From Xanthoparmelia taractica (Eukaryota; Ascomycota; Lecanoromycetes; Lecanorales; Parmeliaceae), in the NCBI GenBank assembly GCA_033085395.1, contig JANQBS010000304.1:1-42058 (forward strand): a stretch of DNA of 42,058 bases, in the 5' to 3' direction. Position 1 is the first letter of the stretch; each line of letters starts with the position of its first letter. Positions 23,382-34,700 of this stretch are shown one piece after another. A program made the translations under genes and the position numbers. Below the pieces are notes generated by a model. It saw only the letters and a program-made list of their open reading frames with translations, did no database searches and was not told the DNA's origin.

Positions 23382-24097
23382 GTTGCCGCTGTGGTTCTTG
23401 TACTGCTTCGGTCAAAGCTGTTTTAGAAGATGCTAATTACGTAGAGAAAGATTGATATCTAAGTTGCTGGTGCAGCTTGTAGGTGGATGGTCGTGTGTTT
23501 TTCTCACGCAGAGAAGGTATCGATGACCAGTCCATCCTCGGACAGACTCGCCGTGAGATTGATCGGCGAAGGGCAATCATGTTAGCGCTAAGATATTGGT
23601 CAATGGTCGCCGGGATATTCTCCATTTCAGAACTTCCTTCAAAGTACTTCGCTGAATGCTTCGGCTTCGGGCTCGCTTCCGGCACAGCGTGGCGGGCCGA
23701 GCGATTATCCGATAACCAACCCTCGCCTAAATAACCAATCAGTCAAATCCATCAACTGGCTAATAATTGTGCCCCCCTAACATTCCTGCTTATGCAGTCA
23801 TCTTGACCATGCTCGGAGATGACACACATAGAATCGCACTGGAAATGCCGCAAGCTAGGGAGCAGTGGGTGAATGTTGGACGAGGGACTTGTTTCTCGTT
23901 AGGGACGACTCTGCGCCGAAAGCAGGCCCGAGTACACTGACATCGCCCTTAGCTAGCTTTTAAGGATATCCCTGGTGGTTGACCGGATGGGAAACCAAGT
24001 CCGCTGTCTTGTGAGTTGCTAAACCCTTGATTATATCAATGGAGCACTTTGTGAATTGAAAAGGATTTCGACTCGTGCATCTTCAATTGTAGACGCA
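23382..24097. promoter_or_regulatory. shared divergent promoter region (monooxygenase / SDR)
   Basis: 716 bp between two divergently transcribed tailoring genes. I scanned it for exact TCG-N5-CGA sites and found none; the closest, TCGGCTTCGGG near 23664, is imperfect. The 23437-23734 frames on both strands are shadows without motifs. Confidence 0.55.
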
Positions 24098-25046
24098 ATG
24101 CCTCCAGACCCAGCAGCAGCGGGTGCGTATCCCCCTATTATGACCTCTGTGCCAGCCGTGTCGGTCTCATGCGCTAAGAAGTACTGTAGGCTATAATTTC
24201 ACATCCACCTTGAGACATGACACGTACCCAGCCATCGACCCTACCAAATTGGACCTGGGAGGTAAATACATCTTTTTAAGTGGAGCTTCGAAAGGCATAG
24301 GGCATGCGGCCGCCGTCTCCTTTGTCAAAGCCGGCGTCGCAGGAATTGCCATCGCAGCTCGCTCAGACCTATCGGCCCTGGAACGAGAAATGCACGAAGC
24401 TGCCGCGACGGCAGGCAAACCACCGCCCCACATCAAGCCAATACGCCTCGACATCCTCGACGCCCAAAGCATAGAGCGTGCCGCGCAGGAAACATCCGAC
24501 GCGTTCGGCAAACTTGACATTCTGATCAACAACGCAGGCGCGATGGAAGCGTTCAAACCCACCCTCGACAGCGATCCAGAGCAATGGTGGCAGACCTGGA
24601 CCGTGAACCTCCGTGGTACGTATCTGCTAACGCGTGCCATGTTGCCTTTGATACTCAAAGGGGGCGACAAGCAAATCGTCATGCTCACCAGCATCGGAGC
24701 ATTCATGCCGGCCCCGGGCGGCTCGGGTTATCAGATTAGCAAACTCGCGGTCCTACGCTACGCCGAATATCTGAATATCGAGTATGGCGGTCAAGGCGTA
24801 GTAGCGTATGGGCTGCATCCTGGAGCCGTCCTGACGGATATCGGCCTGACGATGCCTGCGTTCCTGCACCACAAGCTGATCGACAAAGCTGAGCTTGCTG
24901 CGGACACGATTGTCTTCTTGGTTTCGGAGAAGAGAGAGTGGTTGCGAGGGAGGTACGTCTCGTGCACATGGGACATGGTGGAGTTATGCGAGAAGAGAGA
25001 AGAGATTGTAAGGGAGGACAAGCTCAAGATCAAACTAGCTCTCTGA
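24098..25046 (+). CDS. short-chain dehydrogenase/reductase (classical SDR), cluster member
   Basis: Two exons, 24098-24122 and 24190-25046 (donor GTGCGT, acceptor TGTAG), give 293 aa. The long frame has no ATG at its start (TTG at 24210). The tiny first exon supplies MPPDPAAA and the junction reads GYNFTSTLRHDTYPAIDPT, a conserved N-terminus in this fungal SDR group. NAD(P)-binding motif GASKGIG is at 40-46 and NNAG at 122-125. The active site is Ser176, Tyr189 and Lys193 (YQISK). All catalytic residues are present. It probably reduces or oxidises a carbonyl/alcohol in the polyketide pathway; cofactor choice is not resolved. Its position across a shared promoter from the monooxygenase argues for pathway membership. 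Confidence 0.93.
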
Positions 25047-25744
25047 GTCTTTCATCCTAGTCTAACTAGGCAGACTCCATGAAGAAGCAAAATAAAGATC
25101 CTCTTTTCTCAATAGTCGTACCTCCAAGTCTGACGGAGAGTAAGTCTGCGGCGTCGAAGTCGATAACGTAAAACTACAAGGTCCCTACAAACGTGATTGT
25201 AAGTTAACTCGTGCTCGTTAGAATATCATTGCGAGACCTGGTGAATGACAAACTTGGTTGCCGTGGGTATGTCTTTTACCACGGACTAGCCGCGGAAACG
25301 AAAGGGATTGGAGATCGTAACTCATACTTTCGAGCAACCTTAATTTAAACGTCTATTCTCCCATTGTACCGAGACACCAGAACTCGACCTCTCTATTTCT
25401 TGGTCGCATGGAGAAGGATATCGGCCAGGCGATCTTCTGCTTCGCATCCTTTCCTCCCGTCGAAGCCTCCAGCTCCTTGAACAATATCCAACCGTGCCTT
25501 AACCTCCTCTCTGGAGAACGTGAATATGCCGTCTTCCCTGAGGCAGAATTCAATACCCCTCGTAGTAGTTCTCGGCAGGCTTTGCCTCCCAGTGGGCGCC
25601 ACGAGGACATATTAGTGCGTGGTAGGTACATATTGACCGTCGTCTCTTCTACCGTATCGATCTCCTACAGCTTTCACCGAGCTTCTCCTTTACTGAGCTT
25701 TGTGCTTTAGATCTTACCCCGCTTGTTTGCAGGATATTCAGAGA
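25047..25744. other. intergenic region with an unassigned minus-strand frame
   Basis: The minus-strand frame 25393-25602 (about 69 codons, ending DRLADILLHATKK) has gene-like composition and may be the 3' remnant of a lost gene. I recognise no family. The rest, including 25620-25744, is the presumed promoter of the broken P450. Confidence 0.35.
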
Positions 25745-25970
25745 ATGACTATCGTCGCAACTGGAGCGAACGCTTTGCGCAGCGTCTCCGAACTGCCCTG
25801 GACATTTGGCTTCCTGTTGTTCATCGCTACCTTCCTAGTCTATGCGTTCTTTGGCTACCTCCGTCTTCGTCGAATACTTGGACCGTTCATTGCATCTATT
25901 TCTAACATCCTATGTCTTTACTGGGTGTTGACTGGATGTGCTTAGGATATTGACATTGCATTGTACGAGT

Positions 25971-26143
25971 AATTCGAATAGTGGGACTATGGGTTAGTGT
26001 GTCTCATGATCCAGCCGCTGTTCCAGATGCATGCGCACATGCGGAGAACACGTGTCTGCAAGAGCACTATATGTAGGGGTCTCACACCATTAGTTGGCTC
26101 TTCATTCGAATTCTTCTTATTCAGAATAATCGCATTCTTTTAT
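25971..26143 (+). repeat. terminal repeat A1 of the tyrosine-recombinase element
   Basis: Matches A2 at 29880-30050. Shared words are GAGAACACGTGTCTG, GAGCACTATAT and ATTCGAATTCTTCT. A1 retains more CA/TG than A2, so it was less mutated by RIP. Confidence 0.8.
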
Positions 26144-29100
26144 AACTTTTATTCAACTAATTTTAAATTATTAAACACCTATATACTAGATTAGCATATA
26201 TTCTTCTCATCTTATCCACACCTACACCTATTTCAACCTTCTTAATCATCCCATCCTTCGTACGTTATAACTATCGCTATCAGACGCTTTAAGATATCCA
26301 AGAAATTCTTTAAGAAGGCCCTCAGTAGGCCCAAAGCCCCCGCAAAAATTATTATATTCTCTCCTCCCCCTCGCTCCGCTCGACCTCACAGAAATAAGTC
26401 TATAATATTGGAGATATTCTTCTTAGGAACTCTTAGCTTAAGCGTAATTAAGAAAATCGATATTAAAGTCCTTAGCTATCGCGATTAAGTCTTAGAGCTA
26501 AAAGAACGCCTCGCCGAGTACGAATATAATCGTTATAAGTAATATCGAATACATAAGTCACGCTCTCGCCGTTATTATCGCTATCGCCGATATTATTCGT
26601 TTGAGTCTAATATTAATTTAGAGGAGAATAATAATTTTAGAGTTTCTTTTATGCATATCGAAGATACACGTTTCTTTTTTAATCTTTATAAACGCTATCG
26701 CTTTATTAAAATTAAGTATTTTAAGTAAATCTTCTTTAAGACGTTTAAATTCGAAAACCTTATTAAGCTAGATCGAGAATACGTTAATCGCGCTAATATG
26801 AACGATGCTTATAAAGTTAATAAGATAATATATCTATTATAGTGTTTCGAGGTGTATAGCCAGATTATATATTATTATGTATATCTTATAATAATTATTC
26901 GCCTATAGAAGATATTATTAGATTATCGTTTTCGTCTAACTAAGTTATTAGTCTTATATAAATTCGACTTTATTCGTGAATATTATAATGCGTTTATAAA
27001 CGTACGTATCTTAAATAATTAAAACGATTTTATAGTCTAGATTATCGAGAATAGATATTATAGCGATCTTCTATTGCATAAAATAGTCGCTCTTAGCGAT
27101 ATTAAATAGAACTTAGATTTTACTCTTAAATCCTTCTCTTTTAATTTTAAGATATATCAAAATTTTAATAAGAGATAATATTCACGCGAGTACTATAAAT
27201 ATAATTATATCTATCTTAATTATTAGTAGTATTACGTAGTTAATATATATTATAAGGCCTAAACCGAGGCCTTAAGCATTAATCTCATCCCGCTTAATAA
27301 TCGAATTTCGAAGTCTAAATAACTTTTAACGCATCTATAGATATTTATATCACTGCTACACATAGCAGAAGAATTCTCGTACGCGCTATACGATTTATTA
27401 GATCTAGATCTAATTAGTTAAGATTCGCTACGAGTGAAAAATTAAGATCGTTAATTAAAAAATTATTTAAATCTTATATTTATAAAGACTCTTTCGATTA
27501 TTCTTTAGAAAGAAGCGAAAATCGAATATCGAGATTAAATTCTACGTTATCGCAATTATAATTATTAATTAACTCTCGTAACATCTAATATACTAACGAC
27601 GAATCTTTAAAAATAATTTTAGTATAATCGCCTAGTCGAGATTAATCCTTAGGCGAAGTAGCAATTCGTTTACTCGTCGCTAGAGTTAATCTCGAAATAC
27701 GATAATAATTAAAGACGTATTTATAATCTCTTATTCTTATATAAGATCTTAATTAATAACGATATACCTTAGGACTAAGGGGCTCTAAAATACGCTATAT
27801 ACGATAACGCAGTAATCGCACTACTATAATAAGACTCTAAGGCTTAATTCGTTAAAAGAGACCTAAAAAACGTCTTTAGATATATATCGATCGCAAGTTT
27901 AGATCAATAATTGCTAGGATTTCACTATAACGATCGCTATTAAAAAGAATAATATCTATTTTTCGGCCTACGTACGTTATTATTTATATTTAATTTATTT
28001 ATAAAAACCCTCAATTAGATCTTAGTAATAATTCTTCTTTAAATTATAATACTTCACTATCTAAACGATTTCTTCGTTATTCTAATATTAATTAATAATA
28101 CGATCGTATACGATCGATAATTCGATCTCGTATATAAAGAATTAGACTTTAAAATTAATTATATTAAGAATATTATAAATATTATAGTCGAGTTTCTAAA
28201 GATTAAGTTCGATAGTATTCTAATATAGGTTAGACTCTTTCTTAATAAGCTCGCTCGGGCGAGAAACGCGATTAAGAACCTTCTAAATCGAATGGTAATC
28301 TTATATTATAAGCTCGAGTTAGCGATTAATTTTTTATTATTCGCCGCTAAAATTATGATCTTAAAGAGAACGTTCTTAAGACGACTTCTCGATGCTCTTC
28401 GAAGGTCAATAATACTTATTAAAATCACATCGTATATTAGAGCCGATCTACTATAATAGAAGATCTTTCTAAAAGACTGAAATAATCTTAAGTTGATTCG
28501 TTACGTTACTAGTTGATTAATATAGCATATTTAAACGAACGTATTAGAGACGTTTAATATAAGAGACTATATTCTAAAGTACTTAGATCTTCTATAATTA
28601 GTTTAAGAGGCCTTTAGTATTTTAATAATTACACGTTATTATTAAAAAGATATTTAGTTTAAAGAAATAAAGACTATATATCACGCTATTTAATTATAAT
28701 TATAAAGACTTAAAGAATTACGATTAATGTTATATTGCGATAATAACGTATACATTTATAATCTTAGAAAGACCTCTATTCGCGAATTAGTTATGGTCTT
28801 ACTACGAGATATAGCGCTACTATTAATTAGATACGATATCTATTTAATCTTAATATAGATTTCAATTAAGATTAATAAGCTAATAGATAACTTATCACGC
28901 TTTCGATACTAAAAGATCGCTAACGTATATCTATAGTTAAGATATATCTCAATCGCTTCGCAGAGCTAAATATCGTCGATATTTAACGTTTATAAGGCGA
29001 GGCTGAGACGAAAGAACGCCGTTCAATTATCAAAGATCTATTACTATAGATACTCACTTATATTAGTTAAGAAGACGAGGCCGAAGCAACGCTCTATATA

Positions 29101-29721
29101 GTCTTTTATCTCGTATTCGTTACATTTCTTCGTATAAGCGAATTTATATATATTACACGTAATCGTAAAGGCTAGAACTTCGAGTAATAATTCCTCATTC
29201 GTCGCTCAATAAGATTATATAAAAAGTACCTCGAATTTACACTTTTAATATTTAAAATAAATCTCTTTTATTAAAAAATAATACTTATTATTATAACGTT
29301 AAATAATAACGCTTATATAGTGAAGATCTTATAATATTTCTTTAGATAAAAGATATTATTAAATAATCTTCTCTTTTAATTAGATAACGACTCGTTTATT
29401 AAAGAGCTAATTATCAATTAACTTCGTCAAATACTAATCTCGCTCGATATAAGAAATTATTATTTAGAGCACTTCTTTCGTAAAGAGGCTATTACTTTAA
29501 CACGCGAGATAGGTCTTAGCGACGATAAAATTATGCTATTAAGACGCTAGAAGTCCGATTTCTATCGTCTCTATATTATTACTCACCCTAAGCGAATATT
29601 TATTATATCACGAAGATATCAATATCTTTCGTCTTATTAGCGCTAGTGCTAGCGATGCTCGTTAAGTCGCCATGCGAAGTCTTCTATAAAGTCTTTATAT
29701 AACGTTTTTTAACTAATTTGA

Positions 29722-30278
29722 GAGTTTTCTAGCGCTGAGATACGTCTAAGGGTCTATCTAGGCCTACTAACGATCTAGCTAAGCCTACTAATTATAGACC
29801 TTAGCGTTAAGACGACTTAAATAACTATCTATAGTATTACTTAATCTCGATATATATGCCTTTATAAATAAGAACACTAATCGAATAATGAGACTATAGG
29901 TTAATATGTCTTATAATCCAGCCGCTATTTTAGATGCATACATATATGTGGAGAACACGTGTCTGTAAGAGCACTATATATAGGGGTCTTATATTATTAG
30001 TTGACTCTTTATTCGAATTCTTCTCATTCAGAGCAATCGTATTCTTTTATCTCACTCACTCACGTCTGTGTATATAGCTAGCTAGATAGTCACTCCAGGG
30101 CTACGCCGCATAGATATAGGGAGTTTTCTAGCGCTGAGGCACGTCCAGAGGCCCATCTAGGCCTGCTAACGACCTAGCTGGGCCTACTGACTGCAGACCT
30201 TAGCGTTAGGACGGCCCAAACAACTATCTACAGTACTGCTTGGTCCCGGTGTGTATGCCTTCATGAATGAGAACACTA
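29722..30278 (+). repeat. terminal B1-A2-B2 repeat block
   Basis: B1 29722-29879 and B2 30121-30278 are both 158 bp, run from GAGTTTTCTAGCGCTGAG to AGAACACTA and differ mostly by C-to-T/G-to-A changes. A2 lies between them, followed by about 70 bp found only here and in the solo copies. B2 is hardly RIP-mutated while B1 is heavily mutated. Confidence 0.82.
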
Positions 30279-30967
30279 AATGGCAATTTGGTGCGCTTCG
30301 TCCCCATATGGTTTCTGTTGACGACTCAATACAGGCAGGGAGGATATTTGGGATCAGGGAGATTTAAGAAGGTATGCGGAAATAATTCGGTGCTTTTGAG
30401 AGTAAAGAGATTATTCTGAATTCTATCCTGTCATTAGGCAACTGGCGAGAGGGAAGGCTATGCCTGGACTGTTCAATGTGCTCGTTGAATACTTTTATCG
30501 AGGCCCCAAAAGACCTATTGCAAGCATCTATTCAACGAGTAGCTTGGTGTCGTCTGAGCGGTACGTTGACTCAACAATGCGTGTCCTCTTTGAGGAGCTA
30601 GATCGTCGTTTCGGTCAGACCAATAAGGTCTGTGAATTCGATTACTGGTTACATATGTTTGCTTTCGATGTCATGGGCGAGATCACATTTTTAAGACAGT
30701 TAGGGCTTCTGGAGACGGATGATGATGATGTCGACAGCATCATGGCATCGAACTGGAAACATTCTCAGTACACGGCTCCAGTAAGCAAGCACTCTTTAGA
30801 GTAACGCAAGCTCACAGGGAGTTTATGTCGGACAAATACCTTGGGTCAACATGAATTTAAAGAAAATACCTATATTATCACGGCTATAGCCAGCTCGAAC
30901 AAATCCGACGGTTGCGTTTCCACGAGCTCCAATAAGCGAACGACAAGACGCCCCAGGAGAACCTCGG

Positions 30968-31264
30968 ATAGTGGGACTAAACTATTAATTAGCTCTTTAT
31001 TCGAATTTTTCTTATTTAGAATAATCGTATTCTTTTATTCTACTTATTTACGTCTATATATAGCTATCTAATTAAATACTCTAGATCTATATCGTATAGA
31101 TATAGAGAGTTTTTCTAGCGCTAAAGTACGTCTAGAGATCTATCTAGGCCTGCTAACGACATAGCTAGGCCTACTAACTACTGACCTTAGCGTTAGAACG
31201 GCCCAATTATCTATCTATAGTACTGCTTGTTCCCGGTGTGTATGCCTTTATGAATGAGAATACT
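30968..31264 (+). repeat. solo A-B terminal repeat (truncated A) within the P450 remnant
   Basis: Starts at ATAGTGGGACTA as in A1, lacks about 110 bp of A, then continues through the linker and a full B part ending TGAATGAGAATACTA. It is flanked by P450-derived sequence on both sides. Probably left by recombination between terminal repeats or by a non-autonomous insertion. Confidence 0.75.
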
Positions 31265-31565
31265 AAGAAACTACTATTGAACAATAGAAATATCCTATCC
31301 AGATTCATTGAGGAAGAAGCTAAGGAGAAAGATGATCCTGAGTGGAGGATGCTGCGCGATCCTATCACCAAAAGCCAAAACGTACTGTTCTCACTTGCTT
31401 TTTTAATTGCGGCTACAATAGCTGTCATCACTTTTAGCCTAGATGCTGAAGAACGCTATAGGGTGCTCATGTTGTGGACCACATCCAACATCAGCGCCGT
31501 TAGCAATATCACCGCAGTTAGTCTCCGCACGAGATGTACACGATCTGTGTTGCTATCTACGCTCC

Positions 31566-31584
31566 GCAAGGGGTCACCCCTTGC
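31566..31584. repeat. perfect hairpin GCAAGGGG-TCA-CCCCTTGC
   Basis: 8-bp arms and a 3-nt loop in non-RIP sequence just before the copia element. It may be the remnant of another repeat or a stem structure. Confidence 0.6.
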
Positions 31585-31613
31585 CCGGCCACCTAGCCCT
31601 AATTCAACTATTG

Positions 31614-31746
31614 TGTTGAATAACTAGGCCTAGAACGACTTGATTGAGTACTCTTAGGGGATCAACCTAGCTAAGAACTACTGGAGAGGAAATATCTAGT
31701 GTTAAGCCTATTAGTGTGATAGGGCTGAATGCCCTTATTTTTAACA
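31614..31746 (-). repeat. copia LTR, left end of window (3' LTR of element)
   Basis: 133 bp with TGTTGAA and TTTAACA ends. It differs from the other LTR almost only by transitions. Confidence 0.88.
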
Positions 31747-34700
31747 CTCCCTCTCAATCAGATTTTATTTATTATTATTACAGTTATTACACTTAATAAG
31801 ATTATATATCGACTGTCTCGGAGATTCAATTAGATACTAAGTAACTGCTAATGTTATTTTAGAAGTCTTAATAACTTTTAACGATAAATTATTAATTCTT
31901 AAGCTAACGCGATATAGAGATATCTTAATTAACGAACTTAATTAGAATAATTATATAGAACTTTTATCGATAAATCTAATTATATTTTTAGACGAGTTGA
32001 ACTATCAAGACTTCTAAAGGCGAGTATACTATAGATCTCACTCCCCCTACTACTAAGTCTCTTTTCCTAGCGAGTTATTCGTATATTTATAAATTTAAGA
32101 AATCTATTAAACTTCTATTTAACTAGCGACTTAATAAGTTTATTAGCAATTATCTTATTAATTAAGACGTAGTTTATATTAATCTTCTTATACTTCTAAA
32201 GCTCCCTAACGTAGTAATAGATTATATTAATATATTTTAATCGTTTACTAACTTAACGATTCTTAATTAATGTAATAACCTCGTTATTATCTTCTTTTAA
32301 TTTTATTATTATCTCTAAATTAATTAAGATCTAAATACTCGTCTATTAATATATTAAATTAATAATTTCACGATATTCAAGTTTCGTAAATAAGCTAATT
32401 AATTAAACGATTTATCTAAAGCACTCTAATAAGATTATATACTTGACTTTCATAATCGAAGTTAATATAAATTATTATTTTCTACTTATTTATGAAATTA
32501 AATCTCTTCTTAGTATAAAAACTTAGCTTATTATAGATCTTTAATTTTTATTTACGACGTAATCTACATTAGAGTAATTAATTAATTATATCAACTCGTA
32601 ACTATTTTCTTTATAAGTGAGTAACATATTAGAATTAAATCGTATATATCTTAGCAAAGTCTTTACTCTCTAATTATAACGAATAGTTAAATTATTTATA
32701 TATTAACTTAACTTTTTAAGTGCGAATACAATATTGAAATAAATATATATTATTATATGTATTAGTTTACCTATAACTCTTGCGTAATTCTCGCGATCGA
32801 TTTATTCTTCTTCTGAAGTAGCTAAATTAATCGCATTATAGTTATTTATAGGGATTTCCGTCTTGTAATATTTATCTTTCTTTATATTTAATTTCTTTAA
32901 AACGCTTTTAATATAAATCGTCTAATTAATTTTAATAATTCTATTTAATCGATCTCTTTTAATTTTTATTTCAAATATTCGCTTAAATTTATTTAAATTC
33001 TTTATCTTAAATTTTCTAATAAATTAATTTTTAAATTATTAAATTTAATTTTTAGACAACGAAATAATAAAGATATTATTAATATAAATTAGTATAATTA
33101 ATTATCTTCTCCTATAAATATATAGATACGAGTTTAATTTCGACGAGATAAAGCTTAATTTAATTAATTCTTTATTACACGTGAAATATTAGTTATAGAT
33201 CGCTTACTTAAGATTATATAAACTTTAAAATAATCTTAAACACTAATCTTCGTTTATATTAACTCTCGAGGAAATATATATTTAAATTAAATAACGAAGT
33301 TGAGACTTAGTAAAGACGTTATTAACGTCGATTTATTCTAACTCTAAATTCTTAATAATTATTAAAGTTAATATAGCTTATATTATATTTATTCGAATAA
33401 TGAGGGCGAAGGTATTATTTTAATTAATTTCATAAATCTATAAGAATTCTCTAATTATTAATCTTGTCTTAAACTTCTATATAATATTATTCTTATTATA
33501 TTTAACGTTGAATACTTATTTATAAGTTATTATATTAACTTCATTAGGCGAGACTTTAATAATCTATATATTATTTTCTTTTAATTATAAAATCTTATTT
33601 ATAATAATTTAAAGTTATTCTCGATCTTATATTAAGTAACTAATAACTTCTTCATATATATTTAAAATAAAAATAATTATTAAGTCTTTCTTATCTTCCT
33701 CAACTTTTATAGTCTTTATTATTAATAATATTCTAATATACTTTATTATCTTCTCTTTTTTATTTATCTCGCTATTTCTCTTTCTCTTTAAAGTAGATAT
33801 TTATAATATATTATATACTTAAAGATTAACACGTATCGAGATAGATATAAAGATATATAATTATAAAGATAATATATACGATAATAATCTTAAAGACTAA
33901 ATTAGAGACTAAATTAAAGAATTAAAAGATAATAATTCTATTATTAGAGACGATATTAAAGATTTAAAAGAATACGAAGTTATTAACTTCTATAACTATA
34001 ATTTAGCTATAGTTTAATCTACTAAGATTATATTCTTAGTTATTTTCTCTTACGAAGTAATCTAGTTAATCGAAATATCTACTTTTATTAAAGATATAGA
34101 AGAAGATAAAGTTATTAATATTAATAATATAGCTATAGTCGTCTCTATTAAGCTTATATTTTTAGTTATTTTCTTTTATAAGACTTTTTATAGAATCGTT
34201 TAATTAATTAAAAATAAGATAAATAAACGCCTTATAAGATTACGAGTAATTAATTTATTTAAAGTAATCTTTGAAAGCTTTAAATCGATCTCGCTATTCT
34301 TTATATTCTTAAAAAATATAATAGTTAATAACTTAATATATCTTTCTAAGTCTAAAGTATAGATACGATATTACTTCGTTATTTTAGAGTTAAATCTTAT
34401 TAAGATAGTCTCTCTTTCTTTTAATATTAATTTATCTCTTCGAGTATAAATCGAATAAGAGTCTAAATTAACGTAGATAATATACTTATAATTCTATACT
34501 CTAATATAATTAATTAATAAAAGCTTTTTAATATATATCTACTTCGAACTAATCGTCTTCCCGTTAACGATTAAATTAATTAAAGTATAATTTCTTAAAC
34601 ATATATCGATTATTACTATTTCGTCTTAAAATTCAAGCGATAACTAAAAGTTATAAAGTATTATATATATATTCGCCTTAATTATTTAAATAGATCTCTC

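Larger units (their letters stand above)
25971..30278 (+). mobile_element. RIP-mutated tyrosine-recombinase retroelement (DIRS order, Ngaro/PAT-like architecture)
   Basis: Terminal repeats occur as A1 (25971-26143), then 3.6 kb internal, then B1 (29722-29879), A2 (29880-30050), a unique linker, and B2 (30121-30278). This is the split-direct-repeat layout of Ngaro/PAT-like elements; B1 and B2 are both 158 bp. Internal plus-strand decayed coding, read past RIP stops, shows reverse-transcriptase features at about 27870-28080: DQ-WLLGFH-type text, FGLRT, FNLF, and YLNDF at 28058-28072 in place of YLDDF. A tyrosine recombinase C-terminus lies at about 29470-29580: HFFRK (HxxR), then GLSDDKIMLLRR and SDFYRLYI, with TGG changed to TAG. 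CA/TG depletion is extreme. It cannot be autonomous now. It inserted into the P450 gene with no obvious target duplication, as expected for recombinase-mediated insertion. Confidence 0.82.
25745..31613 (+). pseudogene. cytochrome P450 (pisatin demethylase-like), split by transposons
   Basis: Three collinear pieces remain. Piece 1 (25745-25970) starts at ATG and encodes a membrane anchor (FGFLLFIATFLVYAFFGYL) and the proline-poor hinge, ending in a stop (TAG at about 25943) that is consistent with a C-to-T change in CAG. Piece 2 (30279-30967) resumes with LVRF, has a 1-bp loss before PHMVSVDD, then a clean frame from 30460 with KRPIASIYSTSSLV, RYVDSTMRVLFEELDRRFG and FAFDVMGEITF, typical of this P450 group. 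Piece 3 (31265-31613) contains a decayed I-helix, where the usual AGSDTT reads AVSNIT. The heme-binding Cys region is absent. Interruptions are a tyrosine-recombinase retroelement between 1 and 2, a solo terminal repeat between 2 and 3, and a copia element after 3. It once probably encoded an ER-bound monooxygenase, perhaps a tailoring enzyme of the adjacent cluster. Confidence 0.85.

Noticed and set aside
8809..25046. Naming the cluster as cercosporin, elsinochrome or hypocrellin
   Set aside because: Key partners (O-methyltransferase, laccase/fasciclin, MFS transporter) are not visible and the PKS product cannot be inferred by eye.
25971..30278. Simple LTR retrotransposon interpretation of the A/B repeats
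   Set aside because: The left end has only A while the right has B-A-B, with recombinase rather than integrase-like text and no target duplication; split direct repeats explain it better.
31238..31627. Separate 129-residue protein-coding gene
   Set aside because: It starts inside the solo repeat, ends inside the copia LTR and contains a decayed P450 I-helix, so it is pseudogene material.
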